From: Selaginella moellendorffii
Taxonomy: Eukaryota; Streptophyta; Lycopodiopsida; Selaginellales; Selaginellaceae
DNA: 64,000 bases
NCBI RefSeq assembly: GCF_000143415.4
Contig: NW_003314299.1
Span: 352,314 to 416,313 of the forward strand
Direction of reading: 5' to 3'
The first letter of the stretch is position 1. Each line of letters opens with the position of its first letter. The position numbers were made by a program, and so were the translations under genes. This document shows positions 20,215-31,100 of this stretch, in pieces. The notes beneath the pieces were generated by a model that ran no database searches, was not told the DNA's origin, and worked only from the letters and a program-made list of their open reading frames with translations.

Positions 20215-20790
20215 CTTAATTGACTATGGTGCTCCCGGCTCATGTAAAGTGGTACCCCACTTGAGTACCTTGCGGCTCATTGATCCTTGCCCTTCTTAGG
20301 GGCTTGGACCTTCCCTTCGGGATGGAAGGGGGGGGGGGGTGTGGTAGAGGTACCCATACCAAGCTGTTAGACTATGGTGTTTCGCTCTGGCATCCCGAAG
20401 CATGTGTTGCACCCAAGACTTGGGATTTAGAGGGTCCCATGATCAAGTGGTACCAAGGGATGTTAGGAACTTGGAGGCTTGGTGTGTTTGGCTGCTTGTG
20501 CCTGCGGGGAGTGTAATTGAACCTTAAGTCCAGTCCAATTTAACCCAGGGAGGGGGATTGGGAGAGATTTGGGAATCCATGGATGGATGGCTAACGCTCC
20601 GTTGCTCGTGCAGTGAGTAGCTGAAATTAAGTAGGACTAAGTAGGAGCTGGTACCATAGGCGGGAACCTTGGCGAGAGAACTTAGCTAAAGCTAAGGCAG
20701 TGTTGGTTAGATAAACGAAGTAAGCTGGCAAATTGGAAAGGAAAAATTTGTGGTTTATTGTAGTGCACATAAATTTGGAGCCGAACTCCA
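20215..20790 (+). mobile_element. LTR or leader fragment of the gypsy family
   Basis: Homologous in inverted orientation to about 46900-47480, where it follows a minus-strand LTR start. Shared landmarks are CTATGGTGCTCC at the left, CATACCAAGC in the middle and GGGAGGGGGATTGGGAGA near 20550. It has a G-run near 20329. No coding sequence. Confidence 0.6.
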
Positions 20791-21934
20791 AGCCCGTTGC
20801 GCTACGAAACGAGGGTCTAGTACATTCCCATAAGCACCAGCTCCCTATATCCAACACCTGCATGCAAAATGGTGTCAAACAGAGTCTGGCACAGTTTTGG
20901 CATACAAGTGGCTGGAGGGTACCCCACTAAGTATAGCACTGTGGAGCTTGGGCTTAGAACCAAGCCAGATGCAGAACAAGGAGCGACATAGCCCAACAGG
21001 AGCCAAACTAATGTCTCAGGTGGTCGAACATGCATTCCAACTACTATCCCTACTATACATTTGAAAAACACATAGGGTTCCTACCTTATATTATCCGATT
21101 TAAGTACACGGTCATTGACCAGCTTCTCAACTAGCTCAAGTGGGAACAATAAAGGGAATCAATTGTACCGACCTTCTGCCATCATGGCAGTAAAGAAAGA
21201 GTGTCCGTAAGGACTGGCTGACAAGTATCTTTCGATACCTGAAGTCACATTCGCGACACTCTCTCCCCCTTGGGGAAGATCGACATCCTCGTCAATGCAT
21301 ACCCGAGTCTAGCAAACCGTCAAGGAAACAACTCCGAAAGTTAATGAAAAGCACACTATGTGGGAAATGCACTGACTTAAATGAGTTATGGAACGACCTC
21401 TCCTCTACGTCCAAAGACATTAGGACTCAAACACCCTCCAGCCATCACTGACAAGGAAATGACCAATAGAGTTTGCCACCCTTGCTGCTCCGAGTACCAC
21501 TCGGCTTACAAAGGAATGATACATCCCTGCCCGCAGGGACATAGGGAGAAGGCCAGAGGCCCAACTTCCCCTGAGCAAGAAATCAACCCCATCGGGAAGA
21601 TTTAGACAACTATTATAAATTGGCAGATTAAGTTGTTTACACAACCACGCCTCTTTGCGAAAAAATGAGTCATCGAGAGAACTTGTGATTAGTCTATAAT
21701 AGTTATCCCCATGGTTATGGATTGAACTCATGCATGGAAGTGTTGAAGTCAACTTGCCAATACTGACCCAAGTACTAATGAACGAAAGGAACGATACTTT
21801 GATTTATAGAAATATATTACTTTATTAATTTGCAAAATTTATTACAAAGTTTACAAAAGCTAGTCTTTATTACTATTCTCATACTCCATGACAAGCTCAC
21901 GAACATGTTTAAGATTCTTAAAAGGTTCCCAAGT
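20791..21934. other. Non-coding stretch before chromovirus 2
   Basis: No gene recognised. CTCTCTCCCCCTT at 21259-21271 is the reverse complement of a polypurine tract, and the adjacent TTCGCGACA would be an LTR start TGTCGCGAA on the minus strand. The 3' LTR of chromovirus 2 may therefore end here, but its other end was not found. Confidence 0.4.
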
Positions 21935-22255
21935 TTATTCACAAGTTATGTAACCTTTCCACTTAACTAGATATTCCTTGGAATGACCACCACGAGCTTT
22001 GCGAGACAAGAGAATTGTCTCGACCTCATACTCCATGTCACCATTGACAACTTCCGGAAGGGGACAAATGTCCACAGAGCAATCCTCATCAACACGATAT
22101 GGTGCCAGTAAACTGACATAAAACACATCATGGACATGGGACAACTCATCTGGAAGATCCAACTTATAAGATACATCACCAATTCGCTTCACCACCCGAA
22201 AGGGTCCAACATATCTCGGCAACAGCTTCCGAGATAACCATCCCTTAATGTTCAA
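21935..22255 (-). pseudogene. Integrase end and chromodomain of chromovirus 2
   Basis: It reads L-P-R-Y-V-G-P-F-R-V-V-K-R-I-G, then H-V-H-D-V-F-Y-V-S-L-L, then E-Y-E-V-E-T-I-L-L-S-R and K-E-Y-L-V-K-W-K-G-Y, the aromatic-cage region of a chromodomain. It is in another frame than the integrase core, so a frame change lies between 22255 and 22489. Confidence 0.8.
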
Positions 22256-22488
22256 GTTCCGGGAAAATAGCTATACCTAATTCCCACTTGATAGAATACA
22301 TCCCGATGATGCTAATCCTTATCATGTCAATACCTATCCTAAGCTTTGCCCATCGCCTCAATAGCCCTAGACCAACCTTGGCGTAGCTGCTCTGCATAAG
22401 TCTCAACAACTAGGACCAACACTTTGGACATTGGTTTCGGTACAATAATCTGTTGAGGAACCCCATGAGCATTCCCTTGCAGCATCTT

Positions 22489-23466
22489 CTATGGAGAACA
22501 GCCTATAGCAATGTGAAATGTGTTGTTATAACAAATTTTTGCTGTGTCTAAATGCTCAACCCAATCACGTTGGACTGCCGCGACATAATACCACAGATAA
22601 TCCTCAACTTGAGCATTCATGCATTTGATCTGCCCATCAGTTTGAGGATGATAAGCCGTACTAAACTTCAACTTGGTACCAAACAATTGGAACAATGTGC
22701 CCCAAAACGTCCCCGTAAACCTCGAATCTCTATCCGAGATCATCTCTTCAGAAAGACCACAAACCCGCACTACTTCATGGAAAAAGAGCTTTGCTGCTTG
22801 TTTTGCATTTACTGTTCCCACAGTTGGAATGAAGTGTGCAATCTTTGATAACTGATCCACAACCACCATCAAAGTATCATAACCCTTAGACTTCGGCAAG
22901 CAAGTGACAAAATCAAGTGTCACATTCTGAAATGGCTATGTCGGTGCTGGAATCCACTGCAACTTCCTAGCCTGCTTCTCAGTTCTATGCTTACATTGCT
23001 GGCATATAAGGCATGAACGGACATAGTCTGCTACATCACCTTCCATACCAAACCAGAAAAATCCCTTTTTCAACGAAGCTAGAGTCTTTCGTTGTTCACC
23101 ATGTCCCGCTACTGGAACATCTTGATATTCCCTCAAAAATAACTGTTGCAAATCCTTAGAGGGAAGATACAATCTTTCTTGCTTATAGAATATAAGCCCA
23201 TCCTAAATTGAGAAGTGAAGCTTTGCATTGGTGCGGTTAGCAACTTTCACTGCTTCGCTACCAGGGTTCTGTTTCAACAACCCTGCACGGCATAAGATTG
23301 CCTTCGCCAATGGATCACTTCCATACGAAGCCCTAACATCCTCCAACCAGTCCGAACTGATTGCCAATATTGCCCGGAACTGAGTTTGACGACTCAATGC
23401 ATCTAGGACAATATTGTCTTTACTAGGTCTATATATGATTTCAATATCATATCTAGCAAGCTTCTC
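22489..23466 (-). pseudogene. Integrase of chromovirus 2
   Basis: Same frame as the RT part with stops TAG at 23203-23205 and 22936-22938 and no frameshift. The zinc-binding part reads V-A-G-H-G and C-L-I-C-Q-Q-C-K-H; the core reads L-D-F-V-T-C-L-P, I-S-D-R-D-S-R-F-T-G and [11 protein letters not shown]. The expected E-R-(V/M)-N after the last motif is K-C-M-N here, so the catalytic Glu appears lost. Confidence 0.8.
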
Positions 23467-24504
23467 TTACCAACAAGCCTGCTTCGGCGTAAGCTTAGGC
23501 TGCGTAGCAAAGTAGCTTAGTGTGTTATTATCTATATAAACTTTGGTGTGTCCACCCAAGTAGTATCTCCAGTGTTCTAAGGCCAACACTATAGCAAACA
23601 TCTCTTTCTCATGCATTGGCCATCTTCGTTGAGTTTCATCCAATTTCTTGGAATAAAATACAACAGGATAACCATGTCGCCTTAGCGTAACACCAACCGC
23701 TTTGTCACAATCTTGCTGCAATATAGCACCAATAGCATAGCCAGATGCATCACAATACACTTCAAAGGGTTTATCAAAATCTAGGATCCTAAGAACAAGA
23801 ACCGAAGTCAAGATCTCCTTCAACCGTACAAAAGCACATTGGCAAGCTAGTGTCCAATGAAATGGTATATTACTCTTTATCAACTCAGTCAACAGAAGAG
23901 CAATTTTTGCAAAATTCCGGACAAACTTGCGATAGTATCCCACCAAACCGAGAAAGAAATGAATATTTGATACAGTGGTCGGAACTTCCCAGGATTTCAC
24001 TACTTCCACCTTCTTTGGATCAACCTCAATTACGCCACCACCAACTATATGTCCGAGAAAGTTTACACGCAATTGTCCAAAAGCACATTTACTTTGCTTA
24101 GCATATAATTTGTGTTTGCACAATTTCTGAAACACCAGCTCCAAGTGTTTCAAATGATCTTCCAATGTTTCACTGAAGATTAGAACATCGTTGATGTATA
24201 GGACAACAAATATGTCCAAATAATCTCCAAATATTTTATCCATCATAGTGCTGAACATTGCCAGAGCATTGCATAACCCGAATGGCATGACAAGGAACTC
24301 ATAAAATCCATACCAAGTTTTAAAGGCTGTTTTCTCCACGTCCTGATCCGCCACCCATATTTGATGATACCCAGACTGCAAATCAAGTTGCGTAAAATAC
24401 TTAGCCTTTAAGAGTTGGTCAAACAAGTCATCAATGCGAGGCAAAGGATAACTAGTCTTGACCGTGATCTTGTTGAGTGCCCAATAGTTGATACACATCC
24501 TCAT
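23467..24504 (-). pseudogene. RT and RNase H of chromovirus 2
   Basis: 345 open codons. RT motifs include L-D-L-Q-S-G-Y-H-Q-I and F-L-V-M-P-F-G-L. The catalytic Y-I-D-D has become Y-I-N-D, one G-to-A change on the coding strand, so the enzyme would be dead. RNase H shows V-Y-C-D-A-S-G-Y-A-I-G. It ends at TAA 23467-23469 in place of what is normally Gln (inferred). The same frame continues beyond the stop. Confidence 0.85.
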
Positions 24505-24519
24505 GGTTCCATCCTTATT

Positions 24520-26247
24520 TCACATATAGTGGGGATTTTTTGTTTGGGAGCTTGTGTAGACATTTGCTAGTAAAGCATAGGGTGTCTTGGGGGTTGCGTT
24601 GGTTACGTCCATTACAGATCTCACTACATCGTCTCCCAGTCTAAGATTGTTATAATCCTCGTGGCTCTTGCATGCTCCGAGAAGGCACGTCCACTCGAGA
24701 GCACTGGGAACGAACGGCATGCTTAAGATTAGATCTTTGGCATCGTGAAGGTGGCTGGCTCGGCTCAAGAGATCTACCATGCAACTGTAGTGCTGCCTTG
24801 TGGGCTCAATGGCGTGATCCACAACCATGGAAGCGAAGAAGCTCTTTCCCGCTTGAAAGCTGTGATGTGTTTGGGGAATCGACGGCCTGCATTTCGTTGA
24901 AGAGATGAAAGGCCTTGCTGGCAGTGGTGCTTACTCGTGCATATGAAGCTATCATGGAGCTCCACAAGATTTGGTCTCTGTCAGGGGATGTATCAAAAAG
25001 TTTCCTTGCATATACAATATGGCCTTCTTGGAAAAATGCAGATGTCAAGGTCACAACGTTGCGTTCTAGCATGCTATGAAAGAGTAAAGCAGCTTCACGT
25101 AGTTTGCTAGTTAGAACAAACGCATTTAACATTGTGTTCCACGAAACCATATCCATTTCGGGCATCTTGTTAAAGAGTCTTAAACCAAAGTCACAATGCC
25201 CTCATTGGGCATACGCCGAAAGAACAGAGTTCCAAGAGCACAGATCCCGCTGCGGAATTTGATCAAAGGTGGCCTTCACAAGCTCCAAGTCTGAGGGTTG
25301 TGAGAGAAACATTATCATACAGGAAGTAAGATCAAGCTCCAGCATTTGATAGAAAAAGCTCTTGGTTTCCTCCCCGGGGCTGTTCTTGGCAAGAACAGCG
25401 AGCATTGTTGTCCACGACGAGAGAGCTCTCTGCGGCATGGAGTCAAATATAAGCTTTGATTGTCTAGCATCACGGCAGCATCGCATCACGGTGTTGCACG
25501 AAACGAGATCTATCTCAGGCATCTCGCGGAAAATCCTCTGTGCCGAATCGACATCCTCGTTCAGTGCGTATGCGCCGAGCATCGCGGTCCAGGCAACGAG
25601 ATCGTGCTGCGGCATTGCATCAAACAAAAGCTTTGCTCCGTGCAAATCTCCGCCCTGCGACAAGGCAACCAAGATTGTCGTCCATGACACAAGGTCACGA
25701 GCCTCCATAGAATCAAAAACACGTTCGACTCCCTCTACATGCCCGTTCCGGGCATATGCCGCAAGAATGGAATTCCACGACACGAGATCATACTCGGGCA
25801 TCCCAGAGATAGTCCTCTCGGCACTTTGTAGATCCCAGCTTGTGTGTGGACTGACAAGATTGCATTCCATGAGAGAAGGCTGTGTTGCGGCATCTCATCA
25901 AATGTTTTAGAATATGCCCACTCCGGGCATATGCCAAGAGCATGGATGTCCATGCAAGGACATCTTTTTGCGGTATTTTTTCGAAGATCTCTTTTGCATG
26001 TTTAAGATGGGAGTTCTGGGTGTAAGCTCGAAACATGAAAGCCCACGAAAAGGAGTCTTTGTGTTTGATGTTGTATCAAAGATTTGGCGTGCCTCTTGTG
26101 GGCTTCCATAAACATCTCAATGAGTTTGTTGCTGAGGAAGGAATCATCAGCAAGTGGATGATTCCTTTTAAGATTCAAGTAAATCTCACTTGCTTCATAA
26201 AGGCTTTTGCAGGATTGAATGAAATGAATGTTACACTTTCTGTTCAT
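24520..26247 (-). pseudogene. PPR protein pseudogene (PPR2), unit B
   Basis: PLS-class PPR gene from an ATG at 26247 (M-N-R-K-C-N-I-H-F; the in-frame TTG upstream is not needed) to TGA at 24520-24522. Repeats such as M-P-E-Y-D-L-V-S-W-N-S-I-L-A-A-Y-A are followed by an E domain (H-Y-S-C-M-V-D-L-L, L-E-W-T-C-L-L-G-A-C). Lesions shared with unit C are a frameshift near 26095 (C: near 37705) and an in-frame TGA near 25195. Private lesions are a deletion of about 40 bp near 24867 and a small deletion near 25050. Head-to-head with the Lnt-like gene across repeat R. Confidence 0.85.
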
Positions 26248-26269
26248 AGTCCAACCCAAAACATTGTTG

Positions 26270-27590
26270 TGATTAAATAATATTTAATGATAATATTAAA
26301 AACTCATTATGAGAAGAATAAGTTTTTTGTAACAATGTGTAGTTTGTTAATAATGGTATTATTTCTATTTAGTATTTTTTATTAACCTAATTGATTAATC
26401 CGAATTAAAAGTAGAATAATCTAGAATATACTAAAAAGTGTTTAAATACAAACTTAATCTAATTGCTAGATGGTAGAATATCTTAAAATATCAAAGTTAC
26501 ATTATACCATTAACACAACTAGGTCATGGGATATATTGAAATGGGGTACAAAGCAACTAGAGGTAGAGGGTGATGTGTCTCTTACTCCAACACCCTCTTT
26601 ATTGTAATTGGCTTGTTTCCCTCATTCTTGGAGATCTTGGTAATCAATTCTTTCTAAAATTAAATACAATCCCAAAACCTTTAACCATTTTTAACTTATT
26701 AAACAATGGTATACTTTACCATTTCTCAACCTTAGAGGCACCAAGTATTCCAAGATTTTTAATAAACTGGAAAAAGGTGGTGCACTTTTATTCATAAACA
26801 TTTTCCCTTTATATTTAATTGTTTCTCAAGTAACTTTTCAAGATTCTTTTGAGAGGCCCATTCTCTTTCTAGATGTTAATCAAATATATAGTATGATTCC
26901 TTTATCTAGTTTAGAGTTCTTAAAAGTTCATTTAACCCACTACTATTCAAACCCAAGGATATTTAACTTTAAATATCTCTCTTAACTAATTGAAAAATGA
27001 GGTGTAATAAATTCTTTCCTTTTATATTTAAACCCTTATACAAATTATTCTCTTTAGTTGTTTACAATCTACAAATAAGTTAAAAAATTTATGCAACTAA
27101 CATGGTTAGATTGTTCTAAGAATTATAAACTTGTTTGAACATAATATTTTTTTGGATTAGTTTCAATAGCTTTTGTAATTTGGTGGAAACAAAGTGAAAA
27201 TCCAAAAATTTATAGTACAAGAATCAAAAGAACCCAAAAACTTCTTTAAGTGATGGTAAGTTATCTCTATAGCCATATTAAACACTAATAACCCCTAAGT
27301 GGCAGCTTAAACAAATATAATTATATCATGGTGGGAAAAGAAGATGTAGATATAGACAAGAGGATAGAAGTTTTGTATTACATCAAGTAGTATATTTTTA
27401 ATTTTTTTTCTCTACATTTCAGTTAACTTTAGAGGTTTTGTCTATGTTTAAGATATAGTATTAAATACTGATTACAAACGAATTTTATGAGGGAAATTAA
27501 GGTAGATTCTAAAATATACCTGAATATTTATAATATATTCCTTTCACCTTAATAAAAATATAAATTACCACCTACATTCAAACAAGCACC
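26270..27590 (+). repeat. Dispersed repeat R, copy 3, between PPR2 and Lnt
   Basis: About 1.3 kb of AT-rich sequence between two divergent genes, near-identical to 37858-39220 and related to 2981-3612 and 8468-9520. It could act as a shared promoter region. No terminal repeats or coding sequence found. Confidence 0.7.
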
Positions 27591-27942
27591 AAGAGACATG
27601 ACGAAGGTGGCACTGTTGGCCATTCTCTCGGTGGTGTGCACTTTCTTCTCTGGTTTCCAATCCGTTGCAATTTGTTCTTGGCTTCAACCATTTTTCCTCC
27701 TGCATTTCTTCCACAAATCAGGGATTTCGCGCAATCCTTGCTCATGGCGCTCACAATTCTCCTGGCGCTCATCCTCCACACCACCGCCGCGAGCCTGGTG
27801 TTCCTGGCATTCTTCCTGGGAAAGGTGAGCTCGGACAACTCCACCGCCAGCAGCGTGCCAATTGTGGGAATAATCTGGGCACTGGTGCTGTGGATGTTTC
27901 TTCTCCCGTTTCTTGCAAGCATCGGCTACAGGAAGCGTTTTG

Positions 27943-28111
27943 TGTTAGAGCCACGTGGCGTACAGCCACCTGGCTTGAGTCGCATTTCTTCAGTTTAGGG
28001 CTTTCTTAGTTTTCTTTCCCATCCTGTGTGAGATCCATCCCAGGGGATTGTTCTGGGAGTGTTCTCATTCTCTATAGAGTGCTAGGCCGTGAGGCCTGGC
28101 TTCTCTCATCA
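27943..28111 (+). repeat. 5' LTR of Copia
   Basis: Starts TGTTAGAGCC, ends CTCTCATCA. CTCTATAGAG near 28071 is a small palindrome and possible TATA-like site. Confidence 0.95.
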
Positions 28112-28123
28112 TGGTATCAGAGC
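28112..28123 (+). other. Copia primer-binding site
   Basis: TGGTATCAGAGC, complementary to the 3' end of plant initiator Met tRNA, with no spacer after the LTR. Confidence 0.95.
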
Positions 28124-28173
28124 AATAGGTTAGATTTTTTTGGCACGAGCAGTGCCATAGATGCTAGGACAGG

Positions 28174-31100
28174 ATGGCGTCGTCTTCTTCCTCCAGAGAC
28201 ATGGAGCAGTTTGATGGGACGAATTTCCTTGCCTGGAAAGAACATGCTCAGTTCTGGTTCATGAGGTGGGGATTGTGGCCTGTAGTATCTGGATCAAGAA
28301 AATGTCTGTCCAAGGACGATGATGATACAGATCCATACAATGAGTGGAAAGATCTGGATGCTAGGGCAAATGGAGCATTAGGAGGTGGACTTGGCCCTCT
28401 CTACAGTGTCCACGTGAATGTGGAGAAGAGTTCTGCTGAGAATTGGAAGTCAATTTGTGAAATTATGGGAGTGGACCTGCAAGAAGACGTGGACGTGATT
28501 CTTCATCGCAGTGAGTTATACAGCCTGGAGCAGCAACCACACGAGCGCGTGCAAGACTACATCACAAGACTTCAGCGCAAAGTGGTGGAGATTCGATTGC
28601 TGGACCCAGAAGCTACTGTGACAGATCAAGAGTTTAATGCAGTTCTGTTCAAGGGGCTTACAACTCGTGCTATGAAGTCTTATCTTCGTTATATCAAGAA
28701 GATTCCCGACATTACACAGCGGCAGATTTTTGCTGAGCTTGTTCAGCACGAGAAAACCGTTATAGGTGAAGGCAATGCTGCTGAGCAGGACGGGATTGCC
28801 ATGGTGACTCGTGGTAATCAGCACGGACAAGCAGGGCGCTCCTCTATCTTTAATCGACTTGGAAATAAGCGCTCCAACAGCACCGAGGAAAAGCCAGCCA
28901 CCAAGCAAGAATTCAATTTGAAGTGTGGGACGTGTTCAAAGCGTGGGCACCTGAGCAGGGATTGTCCAGTGAAGAAGCAACGTCGTGAGACAAAATTGAA
29001 AGCTGAGCGTGGATCTTCCTCTAGTGCGGCACCACGTTTTAAAAGTCGACGCCGAGATGAAGGTGATGATGAAGACTCTTCCGCTGCAGCCAATGGCTTG
29101 TCATGGATGACTCGAGGAGTAGAGGTGGATACCACAAGCCGTGTTCTTTGGCTGGATTCGGCAGCAACGAATCACTCAACTTTTGACCGTGAGCTATTTT
29201 TGGAGATGAGGAAATGCACTGGCCAAGTGCGACTCACAGATAACAGCTTGTTAGCGGTTGAAGGTGTGGGCACGATTGAAGTGCGTCTACCGACAGGCTT
29301 GGTGGTTCCAGTCAAGCATGTGTGGTACATCCCCAAGGCTCAACATTCCTTGGTGTCCCTTGGACAAATGATGGAGCAAGGATTCAACTTGGAGTTTTGT
29401 GGTGATCGTGTTAAGATCACACATCCAGAGGTTGGACATGTGGCTTCAGCAAGCAAGATAGGACGACTGTTCCGGATGGATTGCGAGGTTTGTGTTCCAG
29501 GGAAGCTGCTAGCTACGATGACAGTGGCTACTGCGAGTTCATCTTCAGGGGGAGCTGCAGATATCCAAACTTGGCATCGTCGACTTGGCCACGTGAATCA
29601 CAAGACGATCCAGCAGTTGCAGCGAGACCACGTGGTTGATGGCTTGGCCATCACGTCTTTTTCAATGCCATTATGTGAGCCATGCATCATGGGAAAGCAG
29701 CATCGTCGGGCGTTCAACTCTGGCGGGAGTGTTCGGGCGACAAGTCCTCTTCAGCTGGTTCACTCAGACTTATGTGGCCCTTTTCAAGTGATGACACAGC
29801 GTAAGAAGAGGTACTTTATTTCGTTTATTGATGATGCTACGAGGTATGTGGCTGTTAAGTTCTTAGCTACTAAGGACGAAGCTTTGCTAGCATTTAAGGC
29901 TTATAAGCATGAAGTGGAGAACCAGCTCGATTTACGCATCAAAGTGCTCCGCTCTGATGGAGGAGGTGAGTACGTGTCCGTCAATTTTTCTGATTACTGC
30001 GAGAAAGCAGGAATTCAGCGGCAATTCACAGTTCCATACACTCCTGAGCTTAACGGGGTAGCTGAGCGGTTTAACAGGACAGTGGTGGAGCTGGCTAGGA
30101 CGATGATTGCCGATGCTGGTCTTCCGCCTAGGTTTTGGGATCATGCTATAGCCACAGCTGTCTTCGTGCGTAATAGGGTGTTGACCACCGCTGTTAAATC
30201 CAAGAAGTGTATATTTCTGGGCTATAGTGATGAGCAGCGAGGATATCGACTCCTTCATCTAGACTCGGGAAAAGAGTTTGTGAGTCGAGATGTCATCTTT
30301 GATGAATCTCGTGTGTATTTTCAACGTCACAAGGATCCAGGAGTTCCTTCTACAGGTTTTCTTAGTGGAGACAGTAGGGCGAGCTCACAGCCTGTTTTCT
30401 TTCATCCATGGGAAGATGAGGAGGATAATCCTCTACCTCGACTTGGCTGTGCTTATGCTCCAGCTGCAGGGGGAGCTTCAACCTCTGCTGTGACACGAGC
30501 TCCAGAGCCTGATCACGTTCCTGAGGTGGTTCCTGATCCTGAGCCCGAGCACAATATTCCTGAACCTGAGGATATGGTTCCTGAACCTGTGCGTCACCGA
30601 GATCCTGATGTTATCCAGGTTTTGAGCCGCTCTGGTCGCCCTTTAACCTATACAGCGAAGGGTGAAGCTTATCAGCGAGAGCAAGCTGAGAAGCGAGCAC
30701 GAGTAGCCGTTAGAGCTTCTTATCATCAGAGTCGAACGGCTATGTTCACAGCAGCAGAGGTGAAGATTCCTGTTACGCTTGCACAAGCTAAGAAATCTCC
30801 TTATGCTGCTGCGTGGGGTGAAGCTATTGATGCTGAGATGCGAGCTCATGCAAAGAATGAAACCTGGTATCTTCCTGATGAAGTTCCTCACAATGCTAAT
30901 GTAGTTTCGACAAAGCTACTTTTCTGCGTGAAAGCTGGACCTTCAGGAGAAGTGCAGCGCTTTAAAGCTAGGCTTGTGGCACGAGGCTTTACTCAGATCG
31001 AAGGCATAGACTTTACAGAAACTTTCAGCCCGGTCGTGAAGATGGCTTCTATCAGGCTGTTACTTGCTTTAGCAGCACAGCATGATCTTTATGTGGAGCA

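Larger units (their letters stand above)
17368..20215 (+). mobile_element. Palindrome-rich DNA element with DUF7869-like ORF
   Basis: A block between a truncated LTR (left) and an LTR-family fragment (right). It holds the DUF7869-like ORF, repeated candidate 3' exons and eight 22-bp palindromes, two before and six after the ORF. No terminal inverted repeats or target duplication could be seen; the left end may be in the gap. A decayed relative of its distal exon is at 50363-50608. Calling it one mobile element is an inference from repetition and context. Confidence 0.5.
21935..24516 (-). mobile_element. Gypsy chromovirus 2, 5'-truncated
   Basis: RT, RNase H, integrase and chromodomain of a Ty3/gypsy element on the minus strand. 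It starts inside the RT (R-M-C-I-N-Y-W-A-L-N-K) at about 24504. Gag, protease, the N-terminal RT and the 5' LTR are absent. The truncation lies within a few bases of the PPR2-B stop codon at 24520-24522. Confidence 0.85.

Noticed and set aside
20280-20516. Plus-strand ORF over the G-run
   Set aside because: It lies in a non-coding LTR-family fragment, and the frame is not conserved in the inverted copy at 46900-47480.
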